Made by a program: the position numbers and the translations under genes. The notes under the pieces are model-generated. The model did no database searches and had not been told where the DNA came from. It was given only the letters and a program-made list of their open reading frames with translations. DNA of 8,407 nt, taken from the NCBI GenBank assembly GCA_024640445.1, contig JAHEEZ010000162.1:1-8407 (forward strand). Direction: 5' to 3'. This document shows, in pieces, positions 6,642 to 8,407 of the stretch. This DNA is from Acidobacteriota bacterium. Lineage in GTDB: Bacteria > Acidobacteriota > Blastocatellia > Pyrinomonadales > Pyrinomonadaceae. Every line of letters starts with the position of its first letter. The first letter of the stretch is position 1.

Positions 6642-6671
6642 ATCATAGGACAAATCTTCAAGCAGTAGCAA
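6642..6671 (-). promoter_or_regulatory. Putative promoter of the TPR regulator gene
   Basis: On the minus strand, TTGCTA (complement of 6666-6671, 4 of 6 consensus bases) is followed by 18 bases and TATGAT (complement of 6642-6647, 5 of 6). Transcription would begin near 6635, some 25 bases before the GTG at 6609 or about 120 bases before the GTG at 6516. No comparable pair was found for the divergent plus-strand gene in the same 130-base gap. Confidence 0.4.
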
Positions 6672-6724
6672 CAAGAACAGTGCAAGGCAGATCGCCTGAC
6701 CAAGATGTGGGAATCGAAAAGACC

Positions 6725-6731
6725 AGGGAGG
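6725..6731 (+). promoter_or_regulatory. Shine-Dalgarno sequence setting the start of the CSLREA protein
   Basis: AGGGAGG lies eight bases before ATG at 6740 and eleven before the next ATG at 6743. It decides for 6740, even though the reading frame is open further upstream. Confidence 0.7.
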
Positions 6732-6739
6732 CAAAAGAA

Positions 6740-8407
6740 ATGATGGCTGACATATCGCGAATTCTCGTTACTCGGAGACTCTCACTATCGCTCTTTCTAG
6801 AACTTTCCAGAAAAGCGATTTTTTCTGTCTTCATTCTCCTTGGCGCCGCCGCGATGGCCAGCGCAACTACTTTTGTTGTCAATACCACTTCGATCCTTCC
6901 TGACGGAACTGATCCGCTCTGCTCTACTTCCCACTGCACTCTTCGGGAAGCAATAAACGACGCGAACAATCAACCCACGGATGATGTTATCGAGTTCGAT
7001 CCAGCGGTCTTTGGCTCACCTCAGACGATCCTGATCGATTTTGGAGTGAGACTGACAATTCTCGATAACGGAACCCTTACGATAAACGGGCCCGGTGCGA
7101 GTTTGCTCAATATCTCAGGAAATAATGACAAGATCGTGTTCGATAATGTAGCGACGACGGTAATCAATGATCTGACCATCTCCGAGGGGTTTAACGGGAC
7201 GTACGGAGCCGGCATAAGGAACGACGGCTCTTTGACAGTAAACCACGTAGTGTTTCTAAACAATGCGGCCGCTGCTGGTGCCGGCCTACAGAACGGGAGA
7301 GGCTTGGTCGTGATCAATGATTGCGTTTTTTCAGGTAACACGGCCAACAGGTTCGGCGGCGCAATCAGCAATGAGCCAATCATTTCCCTTGATCCAGGAG
7401 AGATCAGAATCAACCGATCCACGATCATCGGAAATTCGATCAGCAGCCCGTGTCTTACGTGCCGCGGGGGGGCGATCTTCAATCACGGAATTATGACAAT
7501 TGATAGTTCGACTATCAGCGGAAATACGGCTGTCGACCGGGGCGGGGGGGTTTTCGATGTTGGTGAATCGCTGGTTATCACAAATTCGACTATCAGCGGC
7601 AACACAGCCGGTTCGACGGGCGGTGGGATAGAGACTGGCGGCAACAGCGTCACTCTGATGAGTTCGACGATAGCCGGAAACACTTCTTCAGGCACCGGCG
7701 GCGGAATGAACGCTTCAGGTGCTATTCCACTTGTCGATGCCATCAATACCATATTTGCGGACAATACGGATATGTCCGGCACATCGAATGACTACAACGG
7801 TATCCTGAATTCTCTGGGACACAATTTGATCGAGGACATAAACGGAGCAACGATCGTCGGAACCACTGTCGGCAACATCACCGGCGTCGACCCGAATCTG
7901 GGACCGTTACAGAACAATGGCGGAACAACCGAAACGCACGGACTCTTGTCTGGCAGTCCAGCGCTCGATGCCGCTGATCCGAACAACTTTCCATCAACTG
8001 ATCAGCGCGGATTCGCAAGGCCCATCGATGGTGACAGTAGCGGCACCTCAGAGCCCGACATAGGAGCGGTTGAAGGCGGCTCTTCTTCTCCAATGATAGG
8101 TCACGTGCTATTTGATTTCGACGGAGATGGCAAATCGGACATCTCTATTTTCAGACCTACATTAGGTCAATGGTGGATACTGAACAGCGCAGACCTCAGC
8201 AACCTTGGCATCACCTTCGGCGTTAGTTCCGACATTCTTACTCCAAGAGACTTTACCGGTGACGGCAAATCGGACGTTGCATTCTTCCGACCGTCCACTT
8301 CCGAATGGTTTGTTCTCCGCAGCGAGGATTCCACTTTCTTCGCATTCCCGTTCGGCGCTGCGGGTGACGTGCCGGCACCTGGGGATTTTGATGGCGACGG
8401 CATCGCG
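6740..8407 (+). CDS. Secreted CSLREA-type beta-helix protein with FG-GAP-like repeats (3' end outside the window)
   Basis: At least 556 codons are open to the last base, so the gene is cut by the window edge. The N-terminus is a signal peptide: a basic stretch with RRL and SRK, hydrophobic core AIFSVFILLGAAAMA (26-40), and likely cleavage after ASA (40-42). CTLREAI (66-72) is the hallmark of the CSLREA domain. Residues of about 105-345 are a right-handed beta-helix-like region with repeated STIxGNT turns (227, 257, 283, 309). About 380-444 resembles the choice-of-anchor Q segment (NNGGTTETHGLLSGSPALDA, TDQRGFARP, EPDIGAVEG). From 456 on, FG-GAP/VCBS-like repeats of 45 residues follow, each with a calcium-site-like DxxGDG motif (459, 504, 549). 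Such proteins are exported and thought to act at the cell surface or in adhesion; the exact role here is unknown. It diverges from the TPR regulator. Confidence 0.88.
   Translation, partial: MMADISRILVTRRLSLSLFLELSRKAIFSVFILLGAAAMASATTFVVNTTSILPDGTDPLCSTSHCTLREAINDANNQPTDDVIEFDPAVFGSPQTILIDFGVRLTILDNGTLTINGPGASLLNISGNNDKIVFDNVATTVINDLTISEGFNGTYGAGIRNDGSLTVNHVVFLNNAAAAGAGLQNGRGLVVINDCVFSGNTANRFGGAISNEPIISLDPGEIRINRSTIIGNSISSPCLTCRGGAIFNHGIMTIDSSTISGNTAVDRGGGVFDVGESLVITNSTISGNTAGSTGGGIETGGNSVTLMSSTIAGNTSSGTGGGMNASGAIPLVDAINTIFADNTDMSGTSNDYNGILNSLGHNLIEDINGATIVGTTVGNITGVDPNLGPLQNNGGTTETHGLLSGSPALDAADPNNFPSTDQRGFARPIDGDSSGTSEPDIGAVEGGSSSPMIGHVLFDFDGDGKSDISIFRPTLGQWWILNSADLSNLGITFGVSSDILTPRDFTGDGKSDVAFFRPSTSEWFVLRSEDSTFFAFPFGAAGDVPAPGDFDGDGIA
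7418..7687 (+). repeat. Beta-helix coil repeats (STIxGNT motif)
   Basis: The motif STISGNTA occurs at residues 257-264 and 283-290 of the secreted protein, with variants STIIGNS (227-233) and STIAGNTS (309-316). The last three are exactly 26 residues (78 bases) apart, at 7508, 7586 and 7664. At DNA level the first two share TTCGACTATCAGCGG before diverging at third positions, which suggests an older duplication kept by selection on the protein. Confidence 0.75.
8105..8407 (+). repeat. FG-GAP/VCBS-like repeats of 45 residues
   Basis: Two full repeats and the start of a third are visible: FDFDGDGKSDISIFRP (458-473), RDFTGDGKSDVAFFRP (503-518) and GDFDGDG (548-554). The spacing is 45 residues (135 bases). 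Each begins with a DxxGDGxxD loop that resembles a calcium-binding site, followed by a FRP and a Trp-containing strand (GQWWIL, SEWFVL). More units probably follow beyond the window. Confidence 0.8.

Noticed and set aside
6658..6969. 103-codon minus-strand frame across the divergent promoter region and the signal peptide of the secreted protein
   Set aside because: It overlaps the start of the secreted protein and its ribosome site, and resembles no family.
7021..8403. Series of long minus-strand open frames opposite the secreted protein (7021-7482, 7483-7782, 7792-7986, 8167-8403)
   Set aside because: They mirror the codon pattern of the plus-strand beta-helix and FG-GAP repeats, give Pro/Val/Ile-rich low-complexity translations and have no ribosome sites. 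The plus-strand frame has a signal peptide and recognisable domains.
1..8407. CRISPR arrays, tRNA or rRNA genes, insertion sequences, phage or toxin-antitoxin genes
   Set aside because: None of their repeats, folds or protein motifs was seen on reading both strands.

Overview
The window looks like a chromosomal stretch from an Acidobacteriota bacterium, probably of the Blastocatellia/Pyrinomonadaceae type. This is inferred from gene style, not from a marker gene. The clues are a winged-helix/TolB-like/TPR transmembrane regulator, a secreted CSLREA beta-helix protein ending in FG-GAP-type repeats, a bacterial inositol-phosphate synthase and moderate GC content. No rRNA, tRNA, CRISPR array, insertion sequence or phage gene was seen.

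Left part (25-3094): a stand-alone Clp-type AAA+ ATPase on the minus strand diverges from an ECF sigma factor/anti-sigma factor pair on the plus strand, across about 360 bases of mostly non-coding DNA. The sigma stop and anti-sigma start share one base (TGATG), so they form a translationally coupled unit. The anti-sigma factor has a cytoplasmic zinc-binding (ZAS-like) head, one membrane segment and an extracytoplasmic domain rich in Cys and His. A strong hairpin terminator (3113-3148) closes this operon and can also serve the convergent ino1 gene.

Middle part (3171-6609): two minus-strand genes. The upstream one encodes a 673-residue membrane-anchored one-component regulator (winged helix, membrane segment, TolB-like domain, TPRs). 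Downstream lies ino1 (inositol-3-phosphate synthase, glucose-6-phosphate to inositol phosphate). The 97-base gap carries a good sigma70-like promoter whose 17-base spacer is almost filled by an inverted repeat, so ino1 is probably transcribed and controlled on its own.

Right part (6740-8407): a secreted protein with a signal peptide, CTLREA motif, beta-helix repeats, a choice-of-anchor Q-like segment and FG-GAP-like repeats runs off the window end. It diverges from the TPR regulator across 130 bases.

I see no clear new multi-gene system. The most interesting points are the Clp-like ATPase reduced to one module yet carrying an IGF tripeptide where ClpP-binding loops sit, the dyad-in-promoter of ino1, the Cys/His-rich sensor-like domain of the anti-sigma factor, and the unresolved translation start of the TPR regulator.
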